64,000 bases of DNA from Burkholderiaceae bacterium (GCA_947472645.1 CANJBQ010000011.1:1-64000); one strand, 5' to 3'. Counted from the stretch's first letter, positions 8,281-18,530 are shown. A program made the numbers and translations. The notes: generated by a model not told the origin, from the sequence alone.

Positions 8281-9138
8281 ATGAATTATTTAGAAAAAAT
8301 TGATCCAGGTTTACTTGCGCACAATCGTAAAGAAATGAAGAACTATCCAGCGCAGCATTTTCTTTGGACTGTCAAAGATAAAGTAGGTACGATCACACTC
8401 AATCGACCTGATCGTAAAAATCCTTTAACCTTCGAATCTTATGCTGAGCTACGCGATTTATTTCTTGCATTGCAATTTGCCTCTGATGTTAAAGCCGTCG
8501 TTATTCATGGTGCTGGAAATAACTTTTGCTCAGGAGGTGATGTCCATGAGATTATCGGTCCACTCATTACACTTAAAACACCAGAACTGCTCATGTTTAC
8601 AAGGATGACCGGTGAGCTTGTCAAAGCGATGCGCAAATGTCCACAACCTATTATTGCGGCAGTTGACGGGGTCTGCGCAGGAGCTGGCGCTATCATCGCA
8701 ATGGCCTCTGATTTGCGTTATGCAACAGCCAACTGTAAAACAGCATTTTTATTTAATCGGGTAGGTCTTGCTGGATGCGATATGGGTGCGTGTGCCATCT
8801 TGCCAAGAATTATTGGGCAAGGTAGAGCTAGCGAATTACTCTTCTTCGGACGATCAATGAGCGCTGAAGAGGGAGAGCGTTGGGGATTTTTTAATCAAAT
8901 CATCAGTACTGATGATTTGCTGACACACGCTAATAAACAAGCGAAATTAATTGCTGACGGACCTTCTTTTGCCAATGGCATCACCAAAACTATGCTACAT
9001 CAAGAGTGGTCGATGACCATCGATCAAGCTATCGAATCTGAGGCTCAAGCTCAAGCAATTTGTATGTTGACGGAAGATTTTCACAGGGCATACCATGCGT
9101 TTGTCGATAAACAAAAGCCTATCTTTGAAGGTAACTAG
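8281..9138 (+). CDS. Enoyl-CoA hydratase/isomerase (crotonase family)
   Basis: A crotonase-fold protein of 285 residues. The two oxyanion-hole segments are present: [12 protein letters not shown] near residues 80-91 and [18 protein letters not shown] near 130-147. The acidic active-site segment [13 protein letters not shown] follows, with Asp in place of one of the usual glutamates. It probably hydrates or hydrolytically opens the alicyclic CoA intermediate made by the monooxygenase/reductase. It follows marR by 10 bases, with ribosome-binding site gagaac, and precedes the acyl-CoA dehydrogenase by 5 bases. Homologues occur in the Azoarcus aminobenzoate cluster. The exact reaction is not assigned. 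Confidence 0.82.
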   Translation: MNYLEKIDPGLLAHNRKEMKNYPAQHFLWTVKDKVGTITLNRPDRKNPLTFESYAELRDLFLALQFASDVKAVVIHGAGNNFCSGGDVHEIIGPLITLKTPELLMFTRMTGELVKAMRKCPQPIIAAVDGVCAGAGAIIAMASDLRYATANCKTAFLFNRVGLAGCDMGACAILPRIIGQGRASELLFFGRSMSAEEGERWGFFNQIISTDDLLTHANKQAKLIADGPSFANGITKTMLHQEWSMTIDQAIESEAQAQAICMLTEDFHRAYHAFVDKQKPIFEGN

Positions 9139-9143
9139 ATAAA

Positions 9144-10304
9144 ATGAATGACTCGTTTTTAAACATCCCTTTTTTTGAGGGTCACCATCGGCAGTTATTT
9201 CATGACTTAGACACTTGGTCTAGTAAAAATATTACCTCCTCAACACATGACGACGTTGATGCTACCTGTCAAAATTTAGTTCACCTATTAGGTAAAGATG
9301 GTTGGCTTAAATCGACGATTAGCGGAAAACAATTTGGTGGAACTTTTGATACGATCGACACACGAACTATCTGTCTCAGTCGTGAAATCTTGGCTTATCA
9401 TGACGGCTTGGCTGATTTCTCGTTTGCGATGCAAGGGTTAGGTTCTGGGGCCATCAGTATTGCAGGGAGCCCATCACAACAATCTGGCTATTTACCAGAT
9501 GTTGTATCGGGTAAAAAAATTGCTGCATTTGCTCTCTCAGAACCACATGCTGGTTCTGATGTGGCGGCGATGAAATGTCAAGCAACCGAGAAAGAAGAAT
9601 ACGCTATCATTGATGGTGAAAAAACTTGGATTTCCAATGGTGGTATCGCGAACTTTTATGTTGTCTTTGCGAGAGAGCCAAATAGCATAGGGACAAAAGG
9701 TATTAGTGCCTGGATAGTTGATTCGAACACTTCGGGCCTAGAAATTACTGAGCGAATTCATGTGATTGCTCCTCACCCTTTGGCTAGATTAAAGTTTAAT
9801 CAATGTAAAGTTCCACTATCTCAACGCATTGGTGTGGCTGGTGAGGGCTTTAAAATTGCGATGCGTACCCTCGATGTATTTAGAACATCCGTCGCAGCAG
9901 CAGCTTTAGGTTTTGCTAAACGTGCGTTTGATGAAGCTCTCGCACATGCTAAGCAACGTCACATGTTTGGACAACATTTAGCTGATTTTCAAATAACCCA
10001 AGCCAAATTAGCGAATATGGCAACGAGTATCGATAGTGCCGCATTACTGATCTATCGTGCAGCATGGTTACGAGATCAGGGTAAAACAATTACCAAAGAG
10101 GCGGCGATGGCTAAATTAACGGCTACTGAAGAGGCTCAACTTGTTATCGATCAGGCCCTTCAAATGTTTGGTGGTCAAGGAGTGGTGTCAGGTCATGTTG
10201 TTGAAAAACTGTATCGTGATATCCGAGCACTTCGTATCTATGAAGGTGCGTCTGAAGTTCAACAATTGATTATTGCTCGTGAATTATTAAAAAACCCTAC
10301 TTAA
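9144..10304 (+). CDS. Acyl-CoA dehydrogenase
   Basis: A 386-residue FAD-dependent acyl-CoA dehydrogenase that would introduce an alpha,beta double bond into a CoA-bound intermediate and pass electrons to ETF. Signature one, AFALSEPHAGSDVAAM, lies near residues 129-144; the FGGQGVVSG loop is near 342; and the RIYEGASEVQQL segment near 363 holds the expected catalytic glutamate. The length is normal. It is the sixth gene of the aminobenzoate operon, 5 bases after the crotonase gene. The substrate may be a ring-derived or dicarboxylic acyl-CoA, which the sequence alone does not decide. Confidence 0.88.
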   Translation: MNDSFLNIPFFEGHHRQLFHDLDTWSSKNITSSTHDDVDATCQNLVHLLGKDGWLKSTISGKQFGGTFDTIDTRTICLSREILAYHDGLADFSFAMQGLGSGAISIAGSPSQQSGYLPDVVSGKKIAAFALSEPHAGSDVAAMKCQATEKEEYAIIDGEKTWISNGGIANFYVVFAREPNSIGTKGISAWIVDSNTSGLEITERIHVIAPHPLARLKFNQCKVPLSQRIGVAGEGFKIAMRTLDVFRTSVAAAALGFAKRAFDEALAHAKQRHMFGQHLADFQITQAKLANMATSIDSAALLIYRAAWLRDQGKTITKEAAMAKLTATEEAQLVIDQALQMFGGQGVVSGHVVEKLYRDIRALRIYEGASEVQQLIIARELLKNPT

Positions 10305-10316
10305 GAAGGAATATTT

Positions 10317-10709
10317 ATGGAAGTTCTATTACCTGATGGATGGCCTAGGCCAAAAGGTTACGCCAATGGCGTTTCTACGAAAGGCCGTATGGTATTTATT
10401 GCGGGGATGATTGGCTGGGACTCTAACTACCAATTTCAGTCGGATGACTTTGCAGCTCAGGCTAGACTGGCCTTAGAAAATATTATTGCCGTTTTAAAAA
10501 CAGCTAATGGTAAGCCAGAACACATCACACGAATGACTTGGTATGTTGTTGATAAAAAAGAATATCTTGCTGCTAGTCGCGAAATCGGAAAAGTATTTAA
10601 AGAAGTCATTGGTTATTATGATATTGCGATGACCGCCGTCCAAGTGGTTGCTCTGATAGAAGATCGTGCAAAAGTCGAAATTGAAGCGACGGCCGTCATT
10701 CCTGAATAA
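10317..10709 (+). CDS. RidA-family protein lacking the canonical arginine
   Basis: A 130-residue YjgF/YER057c/UK114 (RidA) trimer-type protein, last gene of the operon, preceded by the ribosome-binding site aagaagga. In Rid proteins the conserved arginine before the terminal strand (Arg105 of E. coli RidA) binds the imine carboxylate. Here the segment reads VVALIEDRAKVEIEA, and alignment from EIEA backwards puts leucine at that place, with a different arginine four residues later. It therefore may not be a general 2-aminoacrylate deaminase. A specialised role in removing the amino group from the enamine or imine formed after reduction of 2-aminobenzoyl-CoA is a reasonable inference. Confidence 0.8.
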   Translation: MEVLLPDGWPRPKGYANGVSTKGRMVFIAGMIGWDSNYQFQSDDFAAQARLALENIIAVLKTANGKPEHITRMTWYVVDKKEYLAASREIGKVFKEVIGYYDIAMTAVQVVALIEDRAKVEIEATAVIPE

Positions 10710-10764
10710 TGCATATTGATACTTTTTAGCATTAAACTCTATAGATGTGGATGTCGAGTAGATC

Positions 10765-12459
10765 ATGAAAAAGTCTCGTTGTTGTGTTTCTATCGTAGTA
10801 ATTTCTTTGTTAAGCCTTTGCGCAATTGAAGGGTTTGCGAGCTCGTTCTTTTTTCCGGATATTAACCCAACGTTTTATCCAAGAGATACTCCAGCTTATT
10901 TATCGGATAGTTATGGAAATGATGGATACATTACTATTACCTCAGAAGTTATTCCTATTTCAAGTTGCGTCTCTTTATCCAATAAAGGTTTTTTAAGTAG
11001 CGAAAAAACACAGCTTTTAATCTCAATTACTAAAAGTGGATTTTTTGGACAAAATGAAGAAATAGAAATTCCTGTTGCCACATTTGATGGCAGAGATAAT
11101 GCGAATCAATGCGCATCCTTGAGCACTATTCCTTTAAATATTGTTTCTAATTCTCTTTTAAAACCTTTTTCGAGTTTTAATCCTGGAAGCCTATCATTAA
11201 TTATTAATGTTAAAACTGCAACGGATTCTAATAATGACTTAGTTGGCTCAGCACAATTCCTTTTAGGTGCAGCTGCGATAGTAGCTACAGGCGGAACAGC
11301 TTCCACAATTGCAGGAGCCACTTCCATCTTCGCAAATCCAGTTTTTTCCGATACGCAAAAACGTACTCAAGATATGCTCAAAGGAAGTCTTAATGGCAAA
11401 GTCCCAATGACCTTTGGTTGGCCTGAAATCCGAAATGGTATAGAAATGATTGAAGTCCCCGTTTATCGTGCTGAAGGAAGTCTTGGAAACACCCCGGATA
11501 AAAAGATTCAAGCTCTACAATTTGACCCCAAAGCGAATAAATCCAAAATACTCACGGTCAAACTGTCCTTTACCTATACCAAAACTCTATTTGACCCCTC
11601 GGCATCAGGTATCAATGATATTCCCAATCGTGAAGGAATTTCTTCTGCTAATGTTTTAAATCATCCGACTTTAAAAGGAAATCAAAACTTTCTTCAGTTA
11701 CTCAATGACAAATCGCCAAGTCTTTTACAAATGATCAGTAATGCTGAAGGTATCACTTTAAAGAACGCTTGTAGTATTGGATTTGAAAAATTAAAAAACG
11801 CTGGTCTTAATCATATGGATACAGCGATTGTGATGAAATCATTTATCGATGAGGCAAAAAAAGGCGCTGACTGGTACACAAAACCCCAGATCGTTAATGT
11901 GTGCTTTGACCAAGCGCCGAATGTTCATACTTATCTGCATAAAATTTATGGTGATGGAGAGCCACAATTTGTGATTGGTGATGTACAAGAAGGTTTTGGT
12001 AATCGATATTTAAGTTGGAAGAGCTATATTGGCCCCGTATTAAATAATTTTCGGCGGGCTTTGCTTGCCAATGAAAATCGCTTTAATGAAATCACTCAAT
12101 TTAATGGTGGAAATGATATTGAGTTGAGTTTTTCTGCCGACACCATTCCATGGCAGAAAAACTCAGAATCCACGGAAGCGCTCGGTGGAATTAGGTGGTT
12201 ATCCGAAAAAAAAATCTCTAAAATGGGCTGTTTTATCTATAAAGATAATCAGAATTTAAATATAAAAAGTCTTGCAAGCTATTCAATAATCCAAGATGAA
12301 AATAATAATCGTTGGCTAGCCTTTATCCAACTAATACCTGAGGACATAACTAAAATTAAGGCCATTAAAATATCACCTTTAACGAAAGATTGGATCAATT
12401 TTTTCAAAAAAATTCAATTTCCCGGTGGCGAGTGTTCCAGCATTCTGAGTGGAAACTAA
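10765..12459 (+). CDS. Large secreted protein of unknown function
   Basis: A 564-residue protein I do not recognise. Residues 1-25 form a signal peptide ending GFA-SS, so it is periplasmic or exported. A glycine/alanine-rich hydrophobic stretch near residues 165-185 (LLGAAAIVATGGTASTIAGA) could be a membrane-inserting helix or glycine-rich linker. The rest is mixed alpha/beta with scattered cysteines (SSCVS, NACSIG, VCFDQ, GCFIY, GECSS), likely disulfide-bonded. The start follows the aminobenzoate operon by 55 bases without a clear terminator. Its stop overlaps the opposing outer-membrane factor gene in CTAA at 12456-12459. Nothing links it to catabolism. Composition resembles its neighbours, so recent transfer is not obvious. 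Confidence 0.7.
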   Translation: MKKSRCCVSIVVISLLSLCAIEGFASSFFFPDINPTFYPRDTPAYLSDSYGNDGYITITSEVIPISSCVSLSNKGFLSSEKTQLLISITKSGFFGQNEEIEIPVATFDGRDNANQCASLSTIPLNIVSNSLLKPFSSFNPGSLSLIINVKTATDSNNDLVGSAQFLLGAAAIVATGGTASTIAGATSIFANPVFSDTQKRTQDMLKGSLNGKVPMTFGWPEIRNGIEMIEVPVYRAEGSLGNTPDKKIQALQFDPKANKSKILTVKLSFTYTKTLFDPSASGINDIPNREGISSANVLNHPTLKGNQNFLQLLNDKSPSLLQMISNAEGITLKNACSIGFEKLKNAGLNHMDTAIVMKSFIDEAKKGADWYTKPQIVNVCFDQAPNVHTYLHKIYGDGEPQFVIGDVQEGFGNRYLSWKSYIGPVLNNFRRALLANENRFNEITQFNGGNDIELSFSADTIPWQKNSESTEALGGIRWLSEKKISKMGCFIYKDNQNLNIKSLASYSIIQDENNNRWLAFIQLIPEDITKIKAIKISPLTKDWINFFKKIQFPGGECSSILSGN

Positions 12460-13853
12460 TGAATGCCTGCTATAAAATGCCCGCCAAGTGATTGATGTAA
12501 ATCTACTCGATTTCTCAGTCGATCTGCAGAAATTTTAATCAAATTACTTCTTGCATTCGACAACATAATCTCTTGCTGTAAGACTTGAAATTGATCAGAC
12601 TTACCAACTCGAAATTTTTGTTTTTCAAAATCAACTGACTTAATCATATTTTTAGTTTGCGATACCAGTGTTGTTTCTCGCGTCTTTAACTTAATATCAT
12701 TGTCCAAACCACTTTCTACTTCATTGAATGCGGTCAGAGATACTTTGCCGTAGTTTGCTAATACTTCGTTTTGTTTAGCAGTCTTGATGTCTTGTTGAGC
12801 AAGTAACTGTCCCCCCATAAAAAGTGGCAAGAACAATGAACCAGTCAAGCTACTAATTGGATTGCTAATACCATTGGTCAGCAAAATTGCAGAGTCTTGA
12901 ATATAACCAACGCCCCCAGTAATCCTAATGGAAGGTAATCGGGCACGCTTAGCTTCTTCAACATCGTAAAAGGAGGCGTTATATCTTTGCTGTGCTGCTT
13001 GTATATCTGGTCTTCTAGCAATCATTTCTGAAGGGATACCTGCTGGGATTTCAGTGATTGGGGATGGGAAAGTGCTACTGGAGTCAATTTGTGCTGCTGG
13101 ATAGCGCCCTAACAAGATCTCCATTGCACGCTTCGCCTGATTGAGTTGATATTGATAGGCAACCAATTGGTTATGATACATATCAACAGAAGATGCATTT
13201 TGGGCGACTTCTTGAGCTGTGTTTCTACCAACACGCTCACCTTGAACCAAAAACTGATTTTGTTGATTGGCATCATCGAACATCTGTTGGCTTAAAGCTA
13301 GTTGTTGTTTTACTTCAGTGATGGCAATCCAAGCTTTAATGACGCTGGCCGCCAAAATTTGTTGTGTATAAATACGGTCTAGTTCTGATGCTTTGACTCG
13401 AGCTTTACTACCCGCTGCGGCAGAAGCATACTTACCCCAAATATCTAATTCCCAAGAAGCTATTACACCCGCCCCAGAGATAGCCGATGTAGAAGTTGGT
13501 ATTGTAGAAGTTCCGGTTTGAGCGCCTATTCCAATATTGGGTAACCGTGTCCCACTTGTCGCCGACAAAACGCCACGTGCTTGATCAACTTTTGCAAGCG
13601 CCATTCGAATATCTGGATTATTCACAATCGCTTCTTGAATCAAACTTTTAAGTTGTGGATCCAGAGGAAATCCAAGGGTCAACTCATCAAACTTTCCCGC
13701 TGAAAATTCACTACTCCATTGAGGAAGAACATCTGTTTTTCCTAAGGCTAAATTTAATACATCGTTTTGCTTCGGTGGCTTACTAGCACATGCTAGCAAA
13801 ATTCCACTCGCTACAATTGCATAGATCAAGCCCCTCTGGTTGAACATTTTCAT
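12456..13853 (-). CDS. NodT/TolC-family outer membrane efflux lipoprotein
   Basis: A 465-residue outer membrane factor. The N-terminus has a lipoprotein signal with lipobox LLAC (Cys near residue 22), typical of the NodT/OprM subfamily, so it is acylated and outer-membrane anchored. It carries two repeats of the OEP helical hairpin, with the characteristic IPAGIPSEMIARRPDIQAAQ linker near residue 265, which marks the start of the second repeat. It is the last gene of a set with the HlyD-type adaptor and YiaW-like protein upstream, separated from the adaptor gene by 2 bases. The trio should span the envelope as an export pathway, although no energised pump component is visible in this window. 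Confidence 0.9.
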   Translation of the reverse strand: MKMFNQRGLIYAIVASGILLACASKPPKQNDVLNLALGKTDVLPQWSSEFSAGKFDELTLGFPLDPQLKSLIQEAIVNNPDIRMALAKVDQARGVLSATSGTRLPNIGIGAQTGTSTIPTSTSAISGAGVIASWELDIWGKYASAAAGSKARVKASELDRIYTQQILAASVIKAWIAITEVKQQLALSQQMFDDANQQNQFLVQGERVGRNTAQEVAQNASSVDMYHNQLVAYQYQLNQAKRAMEILLGRYPAAQIDSSSTFPSPITEIPAGIPSEMIARRPDIQAAQQRYNASFYDVEEAKRARLPSIRITGGVGYIQDSAILLTNGISNPISSLTGSLFLPLFMGGQLLAQQDIKTAKQNEVLANYGKVSLTAFNEVESGLDNDIKLKTRETTLVSQTKNMIKSVDFEKQKFRVGKSDQFQVLQQEIMLSNARSNLIKISADRLRNRVDLHQSLGGHFIAGIH

Positions 13854-13855
13854 TC

Positions 13856-15007
13856 CTATGGCAACTTAAATACCAAGTAATTAAGAATCGCGTGTAAGCG
13901 GATAACTAACATACGTACGATATGTAATGGTTTAAGATGCTCTGTATAAATTCCCCCCATTCCTCTTGCACCCATTGGCATATGAGGTATGGGCTCTCCA
14001 TCCATTTCTTCAGGAATGATTTTGACCGCATATTTCAGAGGTAAGGGAGCATGTAACATCTCAGCAGGCGCTGTTGGTACAGTTCCAGATTGGGCAATTT
14101 GACCTTGACTTGATGCCCATATGATCGAGTCCACTTTTCCATAAATAATTTTTCCAGGCGCTGCTTTTAACGTCAGTTCGACTTCATTTCCAGGCTCTAC
14201 AAATCGAAGTTCATTTTGATCAAAAAAGGCAATGATTCTTTGGTCATACCAAACAAAACTCATCAGTGGTCGAAGTGGCATAGAAACAGCATAATTTCCT
14301 GGGCGTACCGTAACAGCAACTGGAAAGCCATCTGCAGGAGCCCGAACAATACAAGACTCTAAATCATACCGGGCACTTTCTAATTGGGCTTTAATCTGAG
14401 CTACCGCCGCATTGTCACCGCCAACAATAGCGTTCAGTTTGAGCTTTGCCGTATTTTCTGATGATTTGGCTGCATCATATCCACCCTGCGCTTTTTGAAC
14501 TTCAGCTTGGTAATACTCAACATCATATTTATTCCCAGCGCCTGATTTAGCTAGATCTGAAGATTCTGCCAACCTTTTTTTCATTAGATCTAGTTGAGCC
14601 ATTGCTGCAGAAGTATTCGCTTTAGAAGCATCATAGTTTTGTAGCAATGATTTTGCTGATGCAGATGTTTCTGCTAACTGGGCTTCTAATTGTTGTACCT
14701 TTAATTGATATGGTCTTTCATCGATTTCAATCAAAATATCGCCTTTTTTGACCATCGTGTTACCTTCTACTGCAACCTTTGTAATTGTTCCTTGAACTCT
14801 TGGAACAACCTCCGTTACAAAGTTGATCACACGAACATCTTCTGATCCTGGTGTAATGATATTCACCGTAAAAATAATTGTCGCCATCAATAGCAACCCA
14901 CCAATCGCAGATCCAATTTGAGATTTAATATTCCACGGAAGCCACTTTTTCTTAATAAAGACTAACCAGATCAGTGCGGCATATCCGCCAAGTATGAGTT
15001 CTAACAT
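13856..15007 (-). CDS. HlyD-family membrane fusion protein (YiaV/EmrA-like)
   Basis: A periplasmic adaptor of 383 residues. One transmembrane helix near residues 30-50 anchors it in the inner membrane. A biotinyl-lipoyl-like half motif (VQGTITKVAVEGNTMVKKGD, near 90-109) precedes a long coiled coil (about 125-215). The second half motif and beta-barrel follow (ESCIVRAPADGFPVAVTV, near 225). It is encoded between a DUF3302/YiaW-like protein and a NodT-type lipoprotein, the same neighbour pair as E. coli yiaW-yiaV plus an outer channel. The exported compound is unknown. Because the YiaW partner is frameshifted here, the complex may be incomplete. Confidence 0.88.
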   Translation of the reverse strand: MLELILGGYAALIWLVFIKKKWLPWNIKSQIGSAIGGLLLMATIIFTVNIITPGSEDVRVINFVTEVVPRVQGTITKVAVEGNTMVKKGDILIEIDERPYQLKVQQLEAQLAETSASAKSLLQNYDASKANTSAAMAQLDLMKKRLAESSDLAKSGAGNKYDVEYYQAEVQKAQGGYDAAKSSENTAKLKLNAIVGGDNAAVAQIKAQLESARYDLESCIVRAPADGFPVAVTVRPGNYAVSMPLRPLMSFVWYDQRIIAFFDQNELRFVEPGNEVELTLKAAPGKIIYGKVDSIIWASSQGQIAQSGTVPTAPAEMLHAPLPLKYAVKIIPEEMDGEPIPHMPMGARGMGGIYTEHLKPLHIVRMLVIRLHAILNYLVFKLP

Positions 15008-15016
15008 TTTTTCTTC

Positions 15017-15504
15017 TTATGAGGCTGAAAATTTATTTTGAGAATCTAATACTTTTTTTCGACGTTGCTCTAATCCTTCTAATTTTTCTTTTAAGCTAGA
15101 AATTTCATCGTCGACAATCGATAAGTTGATTGGCTTCTCAGCATGATGTCCCTCAGGGTCCAAAAAGTATTCATCTGATTTATCTGTCCCGTAAGCCATT
15201 TTATGTAATACGGGTTTAGAGTAGGCCAATATCCATGCTAGGGGCCAGAGTATGCCACCAAATATAATCGACATGTACATATAACTTGGATTAATTTAGT
15301 TTGTGGATGATGTACTTTTTCTGCATATATTTCTGGAAGAATATGAATCTTCCAAAATATATATATCACGGCAAAAGGTACCACAATAATCACTAGCCAA
15401 ACCATGTAATCGGCGATGATTTGTTCAAGATGTTTTGTTGCGGCAAATGCGGAGATCGGCAGCAAGCTGATAAAAAATATAATAAATTTTCGAATGTTTT
15501 TCAT
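15017..15504 (-). pseudogene. Frameshifted yiaW-like DUF3302 inner-membrane protein
   Basis: Two overlapping minus-strand frames together make one DUF3302-type protein. The first (15504 down to about 15270) has an N-terminal signal or membrane helix, a second helix MVWLVIIVVPFAVIYIFW and the family-like HILPEIYAEKVHHPQTK. The second (about 15280 to 15017) continues with IFGGILWPLAWILAYSKPV, KMAYGTDKSDEYF and a C-terminal coiled coil. Continuity is restored by adding one base at about 15265-15282, for example after tgt in the minus-strand segment tgtacatgtcgat. The gene is therefore broken by an apparent one-base deletion, or the sequence has an error. It heads the yiaW-yiaV-outer-membrane-factor set and ends 9 bases before the adaptor gene. 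Confidence 0.75.
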
Positions 15505-15573
15505 TAATTTGTATTTTACATAGTTTTCTTTTCTCTTCTATTTCTTGCTGATATATCTTTAATACTGGTCATT

Positions 15574-15602
15574 CAAAAAAAAAGGCACCCGAGGGTGCCT
15601 TG
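15574..15602 (-). terminator. Rho-independent terminator of groESL
   Basis: On the minus strand an aaggcaccc / gggtgcctt stem (15582-15590 with 15593-15601) with a two-base centre is followed by a run of nine T (15575-15583, partly paired). It lies 20 bases after the groEL stop, exactly where the operon should end. Confidence 0.9.
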
Positions 15603-15621
15603 ATTTTGCTTGAGTAGCAAA

Positions 15622-17283
<1,662 letters not shown>

Positions 17284-17299
17284 CTACTGATTATGATGC

Positions 17300-17590
17300 T
17301 TATTTTTGAACAACGGCCATGATGTCTTCTTCACGCATTACGAGAAGTTCATCACCATCAACTTTTACTGTTTGACCAGCATATTTTCCAAACAAGACTT
17401 TGTCGCCAACTTTAACGTCGACAGCAATGTGCTTACCTTGTTCATCTCTTTTTCCAGGTCCAACCGCTAAAACTTCACCTTGGTCAGGTTTTTCAGCTGC
17501 GTTTTCAGGAATAACAATTCCAGAAGCTGTTTTTGTTTCGTTATCCAAACGTTTGATGATCACGCGATCATGCAAAGGACGTAAGTTCAT
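17300..17590 (-). CDS. groES: Co-chaperonin GroES (10 kDa)
   Basis: A 96-residue co-chaperonin that caps GroEL as a heptamer. It starts [18 protein letters not shown], carries the mobile loop [18 protein letters not shown] (about 17-34) that docks on GroEL, and ends in a [13 protein letters not shown] strand. The Shine-Dalgarno agaggaga is ideal. First gene of the groESL operon, with a TTGCAA-N17-TATACT promoter and a CIRCE element upstream, so HrcA repression relieved by heat is expected. HrcA itself is not in the window. Confidence 0.98.
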   Translation of the reverse strand: MNLRPLHDRVIIKRLDNETKTASGIVIPENAAEKPDQGEVLAVGPGKRDEQGKHIAVDVKVGDKVLFGKYAGQTVKVDGDELLVMREEDIMAVVQK

Positions 17591-17649
17591 GCAATCTCCT
17601 CTTTCAATAAAATTAAATCAATTAATAAAGCTATTCACCAAGGATGCGA

Positions 17650-17676
17650 TTAGCACTCTACCTCAGTGATTGCTAA
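17650..17676 (-). promoter_or_regulatory. CIRCE element (HrcA operator)
   Basis: TTAGCACTC at 17650-17658 and GATTGCTAA at 17668-17676 are separated by exactly 9 bases. This matches the CIRCE consensus TTAGCACTC-N9-GAGTGCTAA with one mismatch. It sits just downstream of the -10 element of the groES promoter, so HrcA bound here would block transcription initiation. Confidence 0.93.
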
Positions 17677-17679
17677 CAA

Positions 17680-17708
17680 AGTATAGAGAAGCTTCAGGAA
17701 GTTTGCAA
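17680..17708 (-). promoter_or_regulatory. sigma70 promoter of groESL
   Basis: On the minus strand TTGCAA (17703-17708) and TATACT (17680-17685) lie 17 bases apart, close to consensus. The CIRCE element begins 3 bases downstream of the -10 box. No convincing sigma32 promoter was seen, which fits control by HrcA rather than by RpoH alone. Confidence 0.75.
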
Positions 17709-17830
17709 GCTTCACTCTATTAAAATCTATAAGTAATTGATTTAAATAAATATTTATTTATCAATCTTTCAAACCTTTGGTCTACGTATAAAATTGATTA
17801 GAATAAAACTTCCTTCTTTAGAAAGGCTTT

Positions 17831-18499
17831 ATGGCTTCTTACGGATATATCATCTCCGCTCGCGTTGAGCCCCTTCAAGCAGAAATAACTAGTCTTAGAG
17901 GAATAGCAACCTCCATCATCAGCGACTCTCTTGGCAGAGATTTAGTGGCAAAGCAAATACTGCCAATTAATAAATCTCCCATCTCAATATGTGCGAACGC
18001 CTTTACTGTCAAAGTTCGCTCTGGCGATAACTTGATGATCCACAAAGCTCTGCAATTAATACAACCAGGTGATGCAATAGTCATCGATGGTGATGGCGAT
18101 ATGGATCGTGCTCTATTTGGTGAAATTCTGATGATTATGGCAAAAAAAAGAGGCGCAGTAGCTTGTGTCGTGAATGGTGCCGTAAGGGATGTGGATGCGT
18201 TCGATCGAGAAGATTTTCCTTGCTGGGCTAAATCGATTTCTTTACGCGGCCCATTTAAAGATGGCCCTGGAACGATTAACGAACCTGTCATCATTGGTGA
18301 TATGCTCGTCCACCCTGGGGACATAATTCTCGGTGATATGGACGGGGTCATTGCGATTCCTAGACACTTGGCTCAAAAAGCCGTCAAGCTTGGCAAAGCA
18401 AAGATAGCTCAAGAAGTATCTACTATTCAGTCAATTCTCGATGGGACTTATGATGACTCTTGGGTTGATCGAACTCTGAAAGAAAAAGGCGCTCTTTAA
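17831..18499 (+). CDS. RraA-like protein (HMG/CHA aldolase family)
   Basis: A 222-residue RraA-fold protein. The family core is visible: DGDGDMDRALFGEIL (about 90-104), then AKKRGAVACVVNGAVRDVDAFDRED (about 107-131), with the RG...G.VRD residues that bind Mg2+ and the substrate carboxylate in 4-hydroxy-4-methyl-2-oxoglutarate / oxaloacetyl-aldolase enzymes. Length suits the aldolase branch better than the shorter RNase E regulator RraA. It probably cleaves a hydroxy-oxoacid to pyruvate or decarboxylates oxaloacetate. The gene faces a flavin monooxygenase and is near a VOC protein, a GntR regulator and a Bug receptor, which supports a catabolic role. Its 3' end contains the terminator of the opposing gene. 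Confidence 0.8.
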   Translation: MASYGYIISARVEPLQAEITSLRGIATSIISDSLGRDLVAKQILPINKSPISICANAFTVKVRSGDNLMIHKALQLIQPGDAIVIDGDGDMDRALFGEILMIMAKKRGAVACVVNGAVRDVDAFDREDFPCWAKSISLRGPFKDGPGTINEPVIIGDMLVHPGDIILGDMDGVIAIPRHLAQKAVKLGKAKIAQEVSTIQSILDGTYDDSWVDRTLKEKGAL

Positions 18500-18505
18500 G
18501 CGCCT
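18482..18505 (-). terminator. Terminator of the flavin monooxygenase gene, inside the rraA-like 3' end
   Basis: A stem aggcgct / agcgcct (18487-18493 and 18499-18505) with a 5-base loop is followed on the minus strand by ctttttct. It functions for the minus-strand gene ending at 18531. On the plus strand no T-run follows, so it is unidirectional. It overlaps the last codons and stop of the opposing gene. Confidence 0.7.
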
Positions 18506-18530
18506 CCTATATGACTAATTACTAGTTTTA

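Noticed and set aside
18487-18505. Hairpin as terminator of the rraA-like gene
   Set aside because: The T-run lies on the minus-strand side, so it serves the opposing monooxygenase gene.
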